A stretch of 64,000 nucleotides of DNA from Rugalucina vietnamica (GCA_964017185.1 OZ024879.1:44833883-44897882), one strand, 5' to 3'. Counted from the first letter of the stretch, positions 11,175 to 23,212 are shown. Notes: a model not told the origin generated them from the letters alone. Numbers and translations are program-made.

Positions 11175-12140
11175 GTGGTTAGACAATCAAACCAACATGT
11201 GCGTGGGAGAGAGAGCATTGATGACGATCCAAGGTCTGGCTGCCCCAAAGATGCCACCACTGATGAAAATGTAGAGATCGTTCACAACCTGGTTATGTGT
11301 GACAGGAGGCGAAACTTGCGAAGTATAGCCAGCGAAGTGGGCATAAGTTTTGGGGCAGTGCAAACAATTCTAACGGATATCTTGGGTACGTCCAAGGTCT
11401 CCGCAAGATGGGCACCGAGACTGTTGACCAAAAACGATCTCGGCTCGATATTTCTAGGTATCTCCTGTCTCGCTATGAAGATGATCCCGGTGATAGTATC
11501 GAGAGAGTTGTAACCCAAGATGAGACATGGGTTCATCACTTTGACCCAGAGTCAAAAATGCAAAGCATGCAATGGAAGCACCCTGGCTCACCCCCTCCAA
11601 AGAAGTTTAAGAGGGTTTCTCCGGCAGGAAAGGTGATGGCCTCAGTCTTCTGGGATAGTCAGGAGGTAATCATGATTGATTACCTTGAACAAGGTCGCAC
11701 AATAAATGGTGCATATTATGCAGCAGAATTGAGGCGCTTGCGCCTAAAGAGGAGAGGAAAATTGAGGTGTTCTGCTTTTGCAGGACAATGCACCTGCTCA
11801 CACGTCGCAAGTTGCCATGACTGCTGGGACCGAGTGCAGATTTGAAGTCCTTCCTCATCCCCCATATTCTCCTGATATGGCCCCTTCAGAGCTCTATCTG
11901 CTCCCAAAATTGAAATCCAACCTTTGTGGAACACTGTTTGGAAGTGAAGAAGGCATCACAGGGACAGTGAACGAGTATTTGGAGGACCAGGAAAAGGACT
12001 TCTATTTGAAAGGAATAAGCAAGCTTGAACAGAGGTGGACAAAGTACATTGCATTGAAGAGGGATTATATTGAAAAAGTTAAAATCACCAGATTTTCATT
12101 CCCTGTTAATCACAAGCACTTGAGGCTTAGAACTTTCTGA
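11175..12140 (+). pseudogene. mariner-type transposase pseudogene
   Basis: Three overlapping frames together give a mariner transposase that cuts and pastes DNA. Frame 1 (from 11175) has the second DNA-binding helix region with GRESIDDDPRSG and RNLRSIASEVGISFGAVQ. Frame 2 (11408-11845) has the first catalytic Asp in TQDETWVHHFDPESK. Frame 3 (from 11778) has the second Asp in QDNAPAHTSQ and the third motif YSPDMAPSE. Frameshifts lie near 11425 and 11770. The N-terminal helix-turn-helix is missing, and the third catalytic position is Glu where mariner normally has Asp, with 34 residues between. No terminal repeats could be recognised. It is dead, inserted downstream of the segmental duplication. 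Confidence 0.9.
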
Positions 12141-12567
12141 TCACACCTCGTACAGAATGGACATGGAATGGATGGGACATGAATGGAATGGGCAGGCCAT
12201 GAAGGGCTACACGGGCATGCATGCCTGTATTTGAAGTTTCACTAAGTGCTTTCATCAAAGCACAATTCTACAGCATTGCTGAGCCATAAAAAGTCCCATA
12301 ATGTAAGGAAAAGTGCCTGCAAAACACTCTAAACACAGCATTTCAGCAACTTTGCCTGCGCAAGATTACCACATTGCCCATGTCGTGCATAAGCAAACAG
12401 TATGGACGTTAAAACATCCCCTATTTCCCAGTGTAAATATTTTTCTGGTACCATTTCTTCCCAGTTGGCTGACCTGACACTTTCCTAAATAGTAGAAAAA
12501 TCTCAATTTAAACTTTCCCTCTAGCTAAAAAAATCACACTATTTTTCCACAATTTAAAGGAAAAGTG
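12141..12567. other. no gene identified
   Basis: Non-coding stretch between the mariner remnant and a SINE. GAATGGACATGGAATGGATG just after the transposase is a short imperfect repeat. Confidence 0.4.
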
Positions 12568-12895
12568 GGGTGCCTGGTTAGCTCAGTCGGTAGCGTGTTT
12601 GGCTTCTGACTAGCTATGTACCTCTGCCGTGCAGGTTCGAATCCCACTGGCGACGCCAGTAAAAACAATCAATTATTGAAAAAAAACTATCAATGGTTCC
12701 TGCATCGGTATGTACCAATGGTTTGACTGTCACCTTCCCAGCGGTGGTTTCACAGGGTATTTCCCGACCGAACGTCGAGAACTGCCCTGGCTTTCCCCCA
12801 CCACTAGACAGTCGGCGTCTAAGAAGCAGAATTGCTTAAAGCTATGTAGAAATGCCTAGCTTGACGTCTATCTCCAGTAAGTAAGTGGGCATTTT
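12568..12895 (+). mobile_element. tRNA-derived SINE
   Basis: The head has a tRNA-like A box (TTAGCTCAGTCGGTAGCG) and B box (GGTTCGAATCCC). Its T-arm stem does not pair properly, so it is not a working tRNA. A GC-rich body follows (GGTGGTTTCACAGGGTATTT, then CTTTCCCCCACC) that resembles the body of the SINE at 58365-58633 and the conserved central domain of widespread animal SINEs (MetaSINE-like, from memory). It ends near a short GTAA repeat. Confidence 0.7.
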
Positions 12896-13241
12896 CTGCA
12901 CTTTCATTGACCACTGAGTACCAAAACATTCCCGAGAAGGTGAGAAAAAGCCCTGTAATAAATAGACATAACTGGTACCATCATCATCATCAGCTTCACT
13001 GACCATCAAGACACACATTTAATAGCCATAAATACATATTCAAGCGTTGAAAAAGCCTTTTCTTGACTAGAATATTGCAAAAAAAAATTCAGAGCTATGC
13101 TTGTAAAAGAACCCCACCCATTGTCCCCCAATACAAAGTTTGTTTTCCTCCAAAAAAATAAGAAAAGGAGTGTGTAAAATGATATAATTCCTGACAAAAG
13201 TGTTCTCAACAGATCCGCGACATTGGCAAATACTCACTTAC

Positions 13242-13315
13242 ACAATAAACGGGTAAAATTCAACAAAAAGATGTGATTTCTCACGTCTTATTGACTCTTC
13301 AAAATTGAGATGCAA
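13242..13315 (-). CDS. candidate internal exon of the minus-strand gene
   Basis: Minus-strand 74-bp exon with a pyrimidine-rich acceptor (CCTTCCATGTGCAG) and perfect donor GTAAGT. It encodes LHLNFEESIRREKSHLFVEF and four more residues, then two bases of the next codon. Only this frame is open. Entry phase 0 agrees with candidates 27799-27894 and 23145-23199. No other support. Confidence 0.5.
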
Positions 13316-14085
13316 CTGCACATGGAAGGCGGATGAGGTCTCGTCAAATCTCACGAGTACTGACTATTGGCATTTTATCCGTTAAAAAAAACAAGAGTTG
13401 TCTCGCCACAAATGCATAATTATGCAACTTTGTCTTCATCTTTCAGGCAACAATGTCTATAGGGTTCATGAAGTAATTAAGTCATATCTCACAAAATAGC
13501 TTGAATAATCCAAATAAAGACTTATCGACACTAAAAACATTATACCTGTAGAGTAACTTTGTTCTTCTAAGGCAATTGCTCTAAACATTGTTCGAAAGAC
13601 ATGTTAATTTTCCAGTGACTGCTTAAGATAGATATCTATTACAATATTATCCTTCCTGGTATTTATAAAGCCCACATTGTTTATCCACAATCAATGTTTT
13701 GAGCAAAAAAAATTTTCCAATGAAATTTTCAGTTTTATCAGTGCCTGTCCCATTGTGCTTAAGATCGCTATACGATTCCCTAAATAATAATTTGGGGGTC
13801 ATTTCTTTGGCCCCGATATGCAAATTAAGAAAGCATTAACACGCTGGAAAACATTTTACTTAATTTGCATGCACAGTCTTATCACAAAACTAATAATTGT
13901 ACAATCGTAAGATTGCTTGTCACTTTAATTCAACCTTTTAAAAAACAATGTGCAATGACTTTTCAAACACTAGTCAAAGGGAGTTAACTGCCAATAATCC
14001 TCGTATAACTGGTAGCATGGATTGTGTCTCCCTGGATTCAACTGTCCCACGGGGGACCATATGAGTGTTGTACAATCATTTAAAA
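13316..14085. other. no gene identified
   Basis: AT-rich non-coding sequence, no repeat family recognised. Confidence 0.4.
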
Positions 14086-14321
14086 TGAGCCGCCTCGTGG
14101 GAAAACCAACAATCTGCATAGGCGAAAACAAAGGCGCAGATCAGCTTCGCGGTAACTGTGAAGCTGATCAGCGCCTTTGTTTTCGCTACTCGGATAGTAC
14201 AATTCCTCTTCTACTTAAATCCGAAAATTCAAGCTTCTAGCTCTTTTCTGTGCTTACACAGGCTGGTTTGTGTCGGACCTGTTCGGAAACCACATTGTTG
14301 GTTTTCCCACGAGGCGGCTCA
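14086..14321 (+). mobile_element. MITE-A, full-length
   Basis: 236 bp, TGAGCCGCCTCGTGGG to CCCACGAGGCGGCTCA, flanked by AA on both sides. Good hairpin. It faces the next copy 95 bp away. Confidence 0.92.
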
Positions 14322-14416
14322 AATATTGAAGCTGGAGATGGATTCTAGTGAAACCCTGAAGACTATTTCATCAGGAAATCCTTAATCATTTATTTATTTA
14401 TTCATTTACATGTATT

Positions 14417-14595
14417 TGAGCCGCCTCGTGGGAAAACCAACAATGTGTTTTCCAAACAGGTCCGACACAAACCGGCCTGTACAGCTACAGAAGCAGGCTA
14501 GAAGCTTGAAATTTTGGAGTTAAGTAGAGGAGGAATTGTACTATCCGAGTAGCGAAAACAAAGGCGCTGATCAGCTTCGCGGTTACCGCGAAGCT
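14417..14595 (-). mobile_element. MITE-A, truncated
   Basis: Reverse copy beginning TGAGCCGCCTCGTGGG and breaking off in the second half of the hairpin (after CCGCGAAGCT). With the previous copy it forms a large inverted pair. Confidence 0.88.
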
Positions 14596-14854
14596 CATGA
14601 TGAGAACATCTCTTATATCTGAAAACAAGAATTCTTATCTTGCTGTTATGTATCTATTATGTAAATGAACTAATTAACACCTAGAGTATTTAGCTACATC
14701 TACCTGTATTTTTCTCATTTTCTTTACCTCAACAAAATACTAAAAATGTTATTTTTTGGTCAAATTTAACATTTGAAAAACAAAGTTCTATTAACTTTTC
14801 CCCCTCTTTAAAGCTATCGCCTTACAATTTTTGTACAATTTAAAGTCTAAATAA

Positions 14855-16370
14855 GAGCTGTCGCAGGACAGCGTAGCTTGCCTGACTTGTGCTTTGCCAC
14901 TAAACTTATCAAAATCTATGACCCATGACCTTGACCTCAAGGTCGCTCAGGTGGGTTGTGATGGTACAGCATAAAATTTCAGACCAATATCCACAAACAT
15001 GCAAAGTTCCAACTTGATCCATCAACATAGAGATATATAGACTTCAAAAATCTTTAACCCAAAACTTTAAACAAAAATTTCTAAGGCCATGACCTTGACC
15101 TCATGTTCACTCAGGGTGGGTCATAATGGTACAGCATAAAACTTCAGACCAATATCTACCAACATGCAAAGTATCAACTCTACATGTTCAAGAGATATAG
15201 ACTTCTAAACACTTTAACCGAGAACTTTAACAAAAAAATTCTGTGACCTTGACCTCAAGGTCACCCAGGGTGGGTCATGATGGTACTGCATAAAACTTCA
15301 GACCAATATCTACCAACATGCAAAGTATCAACTTGATCCATCAACATGTTCAAGAGATATAGACTTCTAAAAACTTTAATGAAAAAGTCACTAGAGCACG
15401 AAATATAGGTCAAGGTCACTAGATCAAAGTGGGTGCAAAGTCGGGACATCGAGGAGAAGCCATATGCAAGGTTTGATGGTTGTAGGCTTTATAGTTGATG
15501 AGATATTAAGGGTTGGCTTAAAAAATGACAAAGTCACTGGAGCATGAAATATAGGTCAAGGTCAGTAGGTCAATGTGGGTGCCGAGTCGGGACATCGAGG
15601 AGAAGCCATATGCAAGGTTTAATGGTTGTAGGCTTTATAGTTGATGAGATATTAAGGGTTGGCTTCAAAAATGACGAAGTCACTAGAGCATGAAATATAG
15701 GTCAAGGTCACTAAGCGAATGTGGGTGCCGAGTCGGGACATCGAGGAGAAGTCATATGCAAGGTTTGATGGTTGTAGGCTTCATAGTTGATGAGATATTA
15801 AGAGTTGGCTTCAAAAATGACAAAGTCACTAGAGCACGAAATATAGGTCAAGGTCACTAGGTCAATGTGGGTGCTAAGTCGGGACATCGAGGATAAGCCA
15901 TATGCATGGTTTGATGGTTGTAGGCTTTATTGTTGATGAGATATTAAGAGTTGGCTTCAAAAATGACAAAGTCACTGGAGCATGAAATATAGGTCAAGGT
16001 CAGTAGGTCAATGTGGGTGCCGAGTCGGGACATCGAGGAGAAGCCTTATGTAAGGTTTGACAGTTCTAGGCTTTACAGTTGATGAGAAACTTACACAGCA
16101 TCTGAGCATTGTACAAAGGTGTTCTAGATATTGACCTCTAGCCCCGCCCCCAGGCATGACCCCACGGGTCCCTTCACACTAAATCACAGAGGACCCTCAT
16201 ATGCAGCAATGTTCCAAATATGAATGATTTCTGGTCAGTGACTATCAAGATATAACAATTTTAAAAACTTTGACCGAAAGTGTGACGCGGACGCGGACGT
16301 GGACGTACACGTAAACGCGGACGACCGAGGTGACAACAATAGCTCTGTGCACTTCGTGCAGGCGAGCTAA
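14855..16370 (+). repeat. array element family C, copy 1
   Basis: Begins AGAGCTGTCGCAGGACAGCG and ends with a hairpin, TGCACTTCGTGCAGGCGAGC then TAA. AGCTTGCCTG near the start is a near-inverse of CAGGCGAGCT at the end. Between are two arrays: about three units with GACCTTGACCTCAAGGTC, then five units of exactly 146 bp (starting 15387, 15533, 15679, 15825, 15971; motif GTCACTAGAGCACGAAATAT). A CCTCTAGCCCCGCCCCC segment and a GACGCGGACG microsatellite precede the terminal hairpin. Confidence 0.88.
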
Positions 16371-16602
16371 AAATTACATATTTTCCATTCTGTTGATTTT
16401 GGTATCAGATTACCTTTTAATGACCAAGTAGATATCAGACTCTGCCTACTGCAGAATTTTATTGCCATAATTACTACAAGGTGAATCAAAACCACCTGTT
16501 ATCAGCAGGAAGCCTCAAAACCTCACTTCCTTATCTAACCCGAGTTAGCACCTAGTTTCTCGGGTAACCGCACTTAATTTTATAAGAGAATGTTCCAGCA
16601 TG
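16371..16602. other. no gene identified
   Basis: Short unassigned stretch. A possible tiny minus-strand exon (about 16410-16445) is too weak to call. Confidence 0.3.
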
Positions 16603-16660
16603 TGATCTGCGTCTTTGTTTCCGCAAATGCAGATTGTTGGTTTTCCCATGGGGCGGCTCA
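16603..16660 (-). mobile_element. MITE-A, terminal fragment
   Basis: Only the hairpin-proximal end remains: GATCTGCGTCTTTGTTT to CATGGGGCGGCTCA. Confidence 0.8.
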
Positions 16661-16942
16661 TTTATTTATGTATCTATTTATTTTTTAAACTCTAGCCTTT
16701 CCGAATATTTTAAAGTCCTATTCTCTATCCTATCTAACAGGCAGGTCAATATTCTGGAGAATCAGGACTTTATATATATGAGCCGCCTCGTGGGAAAACC
16801 AACAATGTGGTTTCCGATCAGGTCCGACATAAACCAACCTGTACAAGCACAGAAGATGGCTAGAGGCCGGAAATATTGGATTTAGATAGTAGAGGAATTG
16901 TACTATCCAAGTTGCGAAAACAAAGGCGTGATCAGCTTCATG

Positions 16943-17088
16943 GGTGGATCCAGTGTGGGGGGACAGGGGGTCCGGAACCCCCCCCTGGAATTGCCAGATT
17001 ATTAATTTTTACCATGTTCAAATTTTCCATCCAACCCCTTCTGGGAATTTGGACCCCTGCCCCCCTGAGAAAATTGTCTGGATCCGCA
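16943..17088. mobile_element. short hAT-like non-autonomous insert
   Basis: Inverted ends ATGGGTGGATCCAG and CTGGATCCGCACAT. A GGATCCAG-type end is common among hAT elements (from memory). The MITE-A hairpin sequence AGCTTC appears on both sides, giving an apparent 5-6 bp duplication, shorter than the 8 bp usual for hAT. GC-rich interior, no coding capacity. Confidence 0.6.
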
Positions 17089-17233
17089 CATGAGCTTCGC
17101 AGTTACTGCGAAGCTGATCTTCGGCTTTGTTTTCGCATTAGACTGCTGGCTGAAAAAGGTCCTGCTCCCCCCCCCCCCCCCCCCCCCCCCAGGGAATTTT
17201 GCAGACATAGTCTATCTTAAAGAGCAGTCTTTT

Positions 17234-17945
17234 CTGATTCAAATGAGAGATGTTTGCACTTTGTACGCCGGGGCGTAACGGTGTAACAGCTATTTAAAAA
17301 TAACAACTGTTACCTGCTTATTATATTTGCAGAATTCTTTGATTGGGAATGAATAATATGTTGTTTTACCATAATTCTACCATTTGTCTGCAAGATTCTT
17401 CGAGGAAAATATGTGGGATGCATAATTTTATCATGTTGACATATATGAGTCTCTATCTGTATAACGTATGTAACGTATGTAACAAAAATATGCGAATTTA
17501 CATTTATAAACCAATAAGGTTTTCAGTAATAGTTTCTGTGGAGTACAAATCTGCAAACACCAATGTGCAAGGTAAGAATGTCATGTTTGTGTTATTTGCA
17601 TTCAAATGAGAGATGTTTGCACTTTGTACGCCGGGGCGTAACGGTGTAACGGCCATTTAAAAATAACAACTGTTACCAGCTTATTATATTTGCAGTATTC
17701 TTTGATTGGGATTGAACAATAGGTTGTTTTACCATTTGTCTACAAGATTCTTCAAGGGCAATATGTGATAGATAATTTTATCAGGTTGACATAGATGGTT
17801 CTCAATTTGTGTAACGTATGTAACAAAAATATGTGAATTAACATTTATAAACAAATAAGGGTTTCTGTAATAGTTTCTGCAAAGCTGCAAACACCAATGT
17901 GCAAGGTAAGAATGACATGCTTGTGTTATTTTCATTTGCTAGATG
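17234..17945. repeat. tandem 360-bp duplication inside the 5.17-kb element
   Basis: The block from CAAATGAGAGATGTTTGCAC through ATGTGCAAGGTAAGAATG occurs at about 17239-17582 and again at about 17603-17915, slightly diverged. Confidence 0.8.
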
Positions 17946-17999
17946 TGCCTCAGTTGTAACGGTGTAACGCCAAGTTGTTTATATTTAGATTTCATGTAA

Positions 18000-20259
18000 T
18001 GTTACAGTGCTACCAATACCGCATGGGGTTAATTTGGCCTACAAAACTGATCATATATACGTTATGACTAATCGTAGACCACTGAACTTGATTTCATTTT
18101 AAAGCTTCTTCACTATAGCCGTTTCATCTTAAGGTAAGTTATGCATATCATCTTATTTGCATATTTGTGAATTTTAATTTAAACATTAAAATGGCCAAAA
18201 AATCATTAAAAACCCATAAAAACGTCTTTCAGACCCAAGCTATCATCGTTGCACATAGTTTATACACCAGTGATACCATTTGACAATTTTACAGATGTTT
18301 TGGGTCTATTTGAAAATTATCTCATTTGCATATTTATCAATATTGATATAAAAATAAGTTTGGAAAATCACGGAAAAATAGCATTTATACTTACATATTA
18401 CTAGTGTCTGGCATGTCAATAGGCCTAGAATGATAAAAATGGTAGCAGCTTAATGCTTTGGGATATGCAATTTGTCTTCTAGTCTGATAAATGAATAAAC
18501 GTATTTTAAGTTTAATGAATACCTCGTATTAATGAAATTTTTACAGACTGGAGAAGAATCAAGGAAAATAAGAGGGTATACCTTACAAAATGGCTTGTGT
18601 CTAGGTTACTAATAGCACTACTGTGCTGAATCTGGTATCAAATGATTGCTATGACAATGAATTATAACACTGTAACCTGATATATAAACCTTCTTATCTG
18701 ATAAAGGTCACTAATATTAGAATTAAACTTCATAAATAAGAGAAAATAAGAGAAAAATGAAGAGATAAACCAACAAAATCACTTATATCCCGACTGCTCA
18801 TTGCCTTAGAGGGTTTAATTGGTATCAGATATTTGCTTGGATATTTCCCAGAGCTCTTATATACAAATCATATCAGATTTACTTTCATGGGTATTCATAA
18901 AACGTTGATAAAAATGGTATATAGCAAACAATTAAGGGTGTCCAGCAACAGGGACGCGTGTATCTTTGCTTTAGCCTCATATATTTTGTGGTATGTATAC
19001 ATGACAACATGACGATTCATATATTTTGTGATAACATGACAACAATTCATTATTGAAGTGACCAAATAGTAACATTTGATGCCATTTTGACTACTCAACA
19101 GCTATTGATAGTGGAGATATAAGTGATTTTGTTGGTATACCCCTTCGCGTTTCTGCAAATTTTCTCTATTTCTGAAGTTCTTGTTGCAATTCATGAAACA
19201 AACATTCATATGATTTATTCATAACATCATATGGTTAAAGAACATTGTCTTAGCAACCGGTCGATACCAATTTCAGCTGTCTAGGACTTCCAGTAGCCAA
19301 GATTCATCTGGTATAATAGGCACCCCACCTCAATTCTTCGGCGGTTAATCGCCAACATCTAATTTATCCATTATATTTATTAATGCTCATCAAATGACAT
19401 TTTATTATAGAAGGATGATAGAAAATTGCCCTTGCCATTTTCAGCACATTCAGACTTTAGCTTGCTGAAAAACCATAATCATTTTGTAGGTATACCTGCT
19501 TATTTGTTATGTATTTTCTCTAATTTCTGAAGTTTTCATTAATATTCATAAAACTGAAATTCAGATGATGTATTTAGAGGACTGAGGGCATTAGTCCATT
19601 GCCGTCCCATTTATTTGATACCACTTTCAGCATTCTATTTCTATTAACAGTTCATGTACAAACGATTTTGTAGTAATTTCCTAATTTTTCTGCATTTTTA
19701 AGAGATTTCTAAACGTTTAAAAATAGTATTTATGGGGTCCAAAGACATGATTATCAGAACTGAATTAGATTTCTAGTTTTGTTTTACACCAAAATTTAAA
19801 TTATTCATAGGGAAACGTGAAGTGTTGACACTATTTTTGAAATAGCATCATATATATCTATTGTAGACCACGTCATTCTTTATTCATACATATATGTTAC
19901 ATACGTTACATTCCCCATTAAGATGTCTGAGCCTAGATACTTGGTGACACCCACTCAGAACTATAGTTCTCCATAGGCATGAAATATAAGCAAATAATTA
20001 TCAACATTAGATACAGCCATTAGAAACGATTATTTACATGTTTTACGTAATTAGCAATACAATTTGGCTTATGAAACTGCGGGTAGGGTTGCTAAATAAC
20101 CCATTTAGTGTAATATATACAGTATAGGATTTTTCGGTCTCCTCCATTGAACATGGTAATGTAAAAAATCACATATATTTAAAAAAAAGCTGGAATGTGT
20201 AACTAAAAAAAAAACGATGTCACTCACAATGCTAATTTTGAAAGGGTTATTTTAATATA
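18000..20259. other. AT-rich interior of the 5.17-kb element
   Basis: No coding frame. A long block near 19870-20255 is repeated in diverged form near 21600-21975 (shared ATGTTACATA, AAACTGSGGGTAGGG, TTGAACATG landmarks), so the element's right half is itself duplicated. Confidence 0.5.
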
Positions 20260-21273
20260 CGTGGCTTGTCCCAAAAGTCCCGTTACACATACATTTTATT
20301 CTGAACGCATAGCTGGAACCAACAACACTTACTCATGCAGAATAATTGGCCATATTGGAACTTATTTTACTGTACAAAATGATTCTCACTTCAATGACCT
20401 CACTGCTACAGTTACCTTGGTAACCATAAGTAGGCTTGACCGGAGCAAGTCAAATTATGCAAAATGTTTTCGTAATTTCTCTTTGTCGCAATCTGCTAAA
20501 TCAACATAGGTATAATGTGATCATTTAGAAAAATATACCAGCCTATCTACTATTCTATGGGCATCATTTAGTGATAATGTTATGAAATTTGAAAACGATT
20601 TGATACTTTGGGTGACAAATAAAATAGCTTACCTATAAAAATTCAACGACAAAATTACGACGTCGGCAAAAACATGCGGAGCAAAAAACAGGGTCGTTAT
20701 ATTTAAACATCTAAAATATGTTCTTTAATGGAAACCAAGCAAATGTTTAGGTTGATATAAGTTGGTGATTTCAATACTATAACACAACTCCTACTTTTAA
20801 AACGATATAACAGCTAACAGTAATATTACTTGACCAAATGAAACATGGTCAGTTGTTAACATGGATAGCATTTGATTAATTATTTTTATTTTGCATGGCT
20901 GATCTTTATAGCATTATTTTGACGAATTGCTTATAAATATTTTACTCAGATTTCCAAATATATTCAACAGTATCATTTAGCTAAATATAAATCTAATTTT
21001 GAAATAGATTTTTTGTTTGTAGTATATTTATCCAAACGGCCAAATATTAAGAAAAAATCAGAATTAACGGCAACGTCATTAGACCTGCTCCGGTGCAGTA
21101 GGGGAACAAAGGTTCAAACCTCCGCTGCATTTTAACAAATGTATGTAGCAGTACGAAAATTTGCACCCAAAGCCCTTAGATATAGTACTTGGTGATCATA
21201 CGTGTTGTAAGCTCTGACGCGCTTTTATTGTGGCAAAACAGTGAGTGTAATGGAACTTTTGGGACAACCCTCG
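20260..21273. mobile_element. 1-kb mariner-type non-autonomous element
   Basis: Ends CGTGGCTTGTCCCAAAAGT and, reversed, CGAGGGTTGTCCCAAAAGT, flanked by TA on both sides (20258-20259 and 21274-21275). The homologous duplicated block near 21975 has no insertion. No transposase frame in 1014 bp. It is the innermost layer of the nest that starts at 16779. Confidence 0.85.
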
Positions 21274-22363
21274 TATGTTACAATCATTACACTGTAGGTG
21301 TCATATTATTGCTCAAGCAACTTTAGTGTTGAGAATGGACATGTTTCTTGTAGACTATATGAATTGGGTGAATGGAATAATAAAAATCTTATTTTTCTGA
21401 CGCTAAAATTGCCATATCATTATTTTCAAAGCATATTATGGTAACATATGTAACATACTGTAACAGACACATGCTCCAATGTACATAAAGCAAACATCTC
21501 TTATTGGAGCAAACTTGAATTGTCATTTAAGATATATATTTGCAAAATATCTAATGAAATAGAGAATTAGACTGACCTGTACTGGCATTCCTGCTATGTA
21601 CAATGCACTTCGTTATTCATTACATGTATGTTACATATATTACATTCTGGATCAAAATAAGATACTTGGTTACAGATCCTCAGAACCATGGTTCATGGTA
21701 AAATAAGCAAGAAACTATGATATATATCCAACAGTTTTAAGTATTTTACATACTTCACATTCGTTGCAATAGAATATTTCGCATTTGAAACTGGGGGTAG
21801 GGCTACTAAATACTTCATTAAAGGCAATATATACATGATAGGAAAACAAACCTTGGTTTTTCTATCTGCCAATTGAACATGCTGATGGAAATAATTCTCA
21901 TATCTTTGGAAAAATGAATAGTGCAACAGTATAAGTAAATGATATCACTCAAAAGTGGTATTTTCAAAGGGTATCTTAAATTACGTTACGTATGTTACAG
22001 TAAGCGTGGGTCAAATTTTTGTCCAAACGATTTTAATATGTAGTATAGACATACAGCAAGCAGACAGTATGAAAAAGTTGAGTAAAATGATAAATTATTG
22101 TCATTTTTCTGTAGCTGAAAACACCATATCATAATTACTTAATTTTGTTTAGGTAACATATGTAACAGGCTGTTACAGGATAACGCCCCAACGCTCAGGG
22201 TACAAACATCTCTTATTCTACTCAGCTTGAATTGTTCTTTAAGATAGGGTATGTCTGCAAAATTCCCTAGGGGGGGGGGGAGCAATCGACCCTCTGGCTA
22301 GCAGCCTACATATGCAGATTGTTGGTTTTCCCATGCGGCGGCTCATACATATATATATATGTA

Positions 22364-22570
22364 TGAGCCACATCATGAGAAAACCAGACTTCTTCATTTG
22401 CAAAAACAGAGGCCTAGATCAGCAGTAACTGCACAGCTGATCAGCACCTTTGTTGACACTACACATATAGTACAACCCCTTTTCTACTTTAGTCCGAGAG
22501 TTCAAGCTTCTAGCCACTATTTGTGGCATGGTCTGAAACCCTAACACAGGTTTTCTTATGTCGGGGCTCA
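22364..22570 (+). mobile_element. MITE-A, diverged
   Basis: 207 bp from TGAGCCACATCATGAG to GTCGGGGCTCA; left flank TA, right flank CA. Hairpin stem has mismatches and parts of the right arm are deleted. Confidence 0.82.
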
Positions 22571-22642
22571 CATGGGGCAGGAGGATCATTCGTTTACCCT
22601 CTATCAGACATGAAATATACACACCCACAGATTAGAAAATCC

Positions 22643-22872
22643 TCATTACGAAACACCCATAAAATATGCAGATTTTTCGTTAAGCTGTAAAAATTGAAAA
22701 AAAAATTCAGATGAAAAATATTTTTTTCTTCTATTTTTTTTCCCACAACATAGATTGTGGGTACATGTTAGAACCACTTCCGCGAGTTTTGATAAGCTGT
22801 AAAAATTGAAAATTTTTGGATGATTTTTTTTTTTATCTTTTTCTCAAAACATAGATTGTGGGTACATGTTGG
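22643..22872 (+). mobile_element. family B half-copies in tandem
   Basis: Two partial left halves of family B: GCTGTAAAAATTGAAAA followed by CATAGATTGTGGGTACATGT occurs twice (about 22685-22790 and 22795-22875). The second runs directly into a MITE-A lacking its own end. Confidence 0.65.
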
Positions 22873-23090
22873 AACCAACAATTTGCTTAGGCGAAAACAA
22901 AGACGCAGATCAGCTTCGCAGTAACTGCGAAGCTGATCAGCGCCTTTGTTTTCGCTACATGGATAGTATGATTCCTCTACTTTCTAAATCCAAAATTACC
23001 AGCTTCTAGCCATCTTCTGTGACTGAACAGCCCTGTTTGTGTCAGATCTGGTTGGAAACCAAATTGTTGGTTTTCTCATGCGAAGGCTCA
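22873..23090 (+). mobile_element. MITE-A lacking its left terminus
   Basis: Begins inside the left arm (AACCAACAATTTGC), then has an intact hairpin and right arm ending CATGCGAAGGCTCA. The left end was replaced by family B sequence. Confidence 0.85.
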
Positions 23091-23144
23091 AATGATATTG
23101 TGGACGTATATGAGACCTCAGAAATGGTAAGAAAGCATACTTAC

Positions 23145-23199
23145 TGTAGAGAAAGCCTCTGCCACCCCAAAATTGGGGTTGATATAATGTTTCATTGAA
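23145..23199 (-). CDS. weak candidate exon of the minus-strand gene
   Basis: Minus-strand 55 bp with acceptor TTAGCAG and donor GTAAGTATG, encoding SMKHYINPNFGVAEAFST in one frame. A second frame is also open, which weakens the call. It lies 14 bp from a tandem array. Confidence 0.3.
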
Positions 23200-23212
23200 C
23201 TGCTAATTATGA

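Larger units (their letters stand above)
17139..22308. mobile_element. 5.17-kb inverted-repeat DNA element, unclassified
   Basis: Ends are TAGACTGCTGGCTG and, reversed, TAGGCTGCTAGCCAG. Both continue inward through a C/G homopolymer, AGGGAATTTTGCAGACATA and AAGAGATGTTTG-like blocks: at least 130 bp of diverged inverted repeat. CAT is duplicated at 17136-17138 and 22309-22311, and other MITE-A copies show the undisturbed site GCATATGC. Palindromic GTAACATATGTAAC-type motifs recur near 17466, 17814, 19895, 21440, 21615, 21985 and 22153. No long reading frame: non-autonomous, or decayed. Superfamily unknown. Confidence 0.75.
16779..22345 (-). mobile_element. MITE-A split by two nested insertions
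   Basis: The left end TGAGCCGCCTCGTGGG begins at 16779 and the matching right end GATTGTTGGTTTTCCCATGC, then GGCGGCTCA, finishes at 22345; TA lies directly outside each end. The body is interrupted first in the hairpin (16943-17088) and then at 17139-22308. Removing both gives a MITE of the expected length, so two halves 5 kb apart are one element. Confidence 0.85.

Noticed and set aside
12568..12660. tRNA gene
   Set aside because: The A and B boxes are present but the T-arm and acceptor stems do not pair and a SINE body follows.
14022..14385. Open frames across MITE-A copies giving similar peptides (for example ENKGADQLRGN)
   Set aside because: The same peptide appears wherever the repeat occurs, in both orientations and with frameshifts; it is conservation of repeat DNA, not of protein.
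21080..21140. tRNA-like sequence with GGTTCAAACCTC inside the mariner-type element
   Set aside because: Only a B-box-like match; no A box or cloverleaf.
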